Origin: Desulfobacterales bacterium
Lineage (GTDB): Bacteria; Desulfobacterota; Desulfobacteria; Desulfobacterales; JAFDCJ01
Length of the DNA stretch: 6,185 nt
Direction of reading: 5' to 3'
NCBI GenBank assembly: GCA_029939875.1
Contig: JAOZSC010000170.1
Location: forward strand, 1 to 6,185
A program made the position numbers and the translations under genes. A model generated the notes under the pieces. That model made no database searches. It was not told the origin of the DNA and saw only the letters and a list, made by a program, of their open reading frames with translations. Shown here piece after piece: positions 5,502 to 6,185 of the stretch. Each line of letters opens with the position of its first letter. Positions within the stretch are counted from its first letter, which is position 1.

Positions 5502-6095
5502 ATGCAAAAGAAATCAACTGCGTTTACTGTTTTATGTTTTTTCGTAATCATCGCCTTTCTGACCGGCTGTGCCGCGTTTGGCAAGCCATCGGAAAGCAAC
5601 CTCAAAGATCCGGTGATTTCCCTGGATTCTATGGAGGTAGCCCACTCATTCGGATATTGGTATTTTTCAAGTAAAGTAAAACCCACCAAGGGAAAACCTG
5701 ATAATGTCGGGGCGCCTCTTGATCTCGCATTTACTTTTAATATCCAAAACCCGAATTCTTACCCGATCCTGCTGGAAGATATCAAATTCACTGTCGCTTT
5801 TGAGGAGTTTGACCTCAATTCGGTTAGCTCAACCGCAACCCAATGGATACCGGCAGGCAAAACCAACCAGGTGCGGGTGCATGCGCACTTTGATGTGAGG
5901 CAATCTTTGTTGAGCCTTCTGGTCACTGGCGGGTTCAAATTAAAGGAAAAGGGAACCAACGCCTGGGAACAACTCGAAGCATGGTGGACCAGAATTCCAA
6001 ATTATGAAATTCCCATCAATGTTAAAGATGGCGCGGCTATCTTTAAGGCCGATGGCATTGTGCGGGTGGTTCCTTTTTCAGCCACTTTTCCTTGA
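5502..6095 (+). CDS. LEA14-like (LEA type 2 / WHy domain) lipoprotein
   Basis: The 197 residues start with a lipoprotein signal peptide: KK at 3-4, hydrophobic core 7-20, lipobox LTGC at 20-23 with lipidated Cys23. Ala at position +2 would predict outer-membrane retention under the enterobacterial Lol rule. The mature part looks like one LEA2/WHy beta-sandwich: LDLAFTFNIQNPNSYPILLEDIKF (73-96) has the hallmark NPNxxPI strand, and WIPAGKTNQVRV (115-126) matches the typical xIPAGxxxxVxV strand. Residues 165-190 (PNYEIPINVKDGAAIF region) fit the closing strands. LEA14-type domains are known in desiccation and stress proteins and in bacterial envelope lipoproteins of unclear role. The gene follows livF by 28 bases, so it is probably the last gene of the operon, but a role in transport is only suggested by position. 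No enzymatic motif is visible. Confidence 0.85.
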   Translation: MQKKSTAFTVLCFFVIIAFLTGCAAFGKPSESNLKDPVISLDSMEVAHSFGYWYFSSKVKPTKGKPDNVGAPLDLAFTFNIQNPNSYPILLEDIKFTVAFEEFDLNSVSSTATQWIPAGKTNQVRVHAHFDVRQSLLSLLVTGGFKLKEKGTNAWEQLEAWWTRIPNYEIPINVKDGAAIFKADGIVRVVPFSATFP

Positions 6096-6143
6096 TCGCA
6101 CCGTCTGTCTTTCGAAGCTGTAAACTTAAATAACACTTCGGCG

Positions 6144-6175
6144 CCTGCCCTCTTCCATCACCGGAAGAGGGCAGG
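6144..6175 (+). terminator. Long perfect hairpin after the lipoprotein gene, probable operon end
   Basis: CCTGCCCTCTTCC (6144-6156) and GGAAGAGGGCAGG (6163-6175) form a perfect 13-bp GC-rich stem with the loop ATCACC, starting 49 bases after the stop. The position fits an operon terminator. No U-tract follows in the 10 bases left before the window ends (AATAGACAGC), and the minus strand lacks a clear one too, so it is not a textbook intrinsic terminator. Confidence 0.5.
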
Positions 6176-6185
6176 AATAGACAGC

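Noticed and set aside
1..6185. Defence system, mobile element, CRISPR or RNA gene
   Set aside because: Every gene belongs to a transport/ligase operon or is a small lipoprotein. No transposase, integrase, direct-repeat array with spacers, tRNA or rRNA-like sequence was seen on either strand.

Overview
The window is one continuous block of plus-strand genes. It holds most of a high-affinity ABC uptake system of the branched-chain amino acid (LIV / HAAT) family, together with the 3' end of an AMP-forming acyl-CoA ligase and a small lipoprotein gene. The protein sequences (an AMP ligase beside LivH, LivM, substrate-binding protein and LivF), the Gram-negative signal peptide and lipobox types, and the moderate GC content suggest a Desulfobacterota-like (deltaproteobacterial) anaerobe that degrades fatty or aromatic acids. 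That assignment is inference from family resemblance, not a database result.

Layout: (1) 1-827, C-terminal 274 residues of an acyl-CoA synthetase whose start lies before the window. (2) 858-1742, permease LivH. (3) 1743-1863, a spacer carrying a degenerate 7-bp tandem repeat that ends in a perfect 8-bp hairpin. (4) 1864-2964, permease LivM. (5) 2965-3296, a 332-base AT-rich spacer with a hairpin, a possible promoter, a strong ribosome-binding site with no obvious partner gene, and a possible 15-codon leader ORF that overlaps the next start codon as ATGA. (6) 3297-4547, periplasmic substrate-binding protein. (7) 4548-4657, a spacer with a hairpin. (8) 4658-5473, ATPase LivF, probably starting at TTG. 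(9) 5502-6095, a LEA14/WHy-type lipoprotein. (10) 6096-6185, a tail ending in a 13-bp perfect hairpin.

Working model: the binding protein captures a carboxylate in the periplasm, LivH and LivM form the channel, and LivF with a second ATPase drives import. That second ATPase, LivG, is not in the window and may lie upstream of the ligase. The co-encoded ligase would then convert the imported acid to its CoA thioester, trapping it in the cell. The ligand is probably an organic acid rather than leucine, but the sequence does not prove this. I found no mobile element, CRISPR array, RNA gene or defence system. The most interesting signals are in the spacers: the heptad repeat and the leader of the binding-protein gene.
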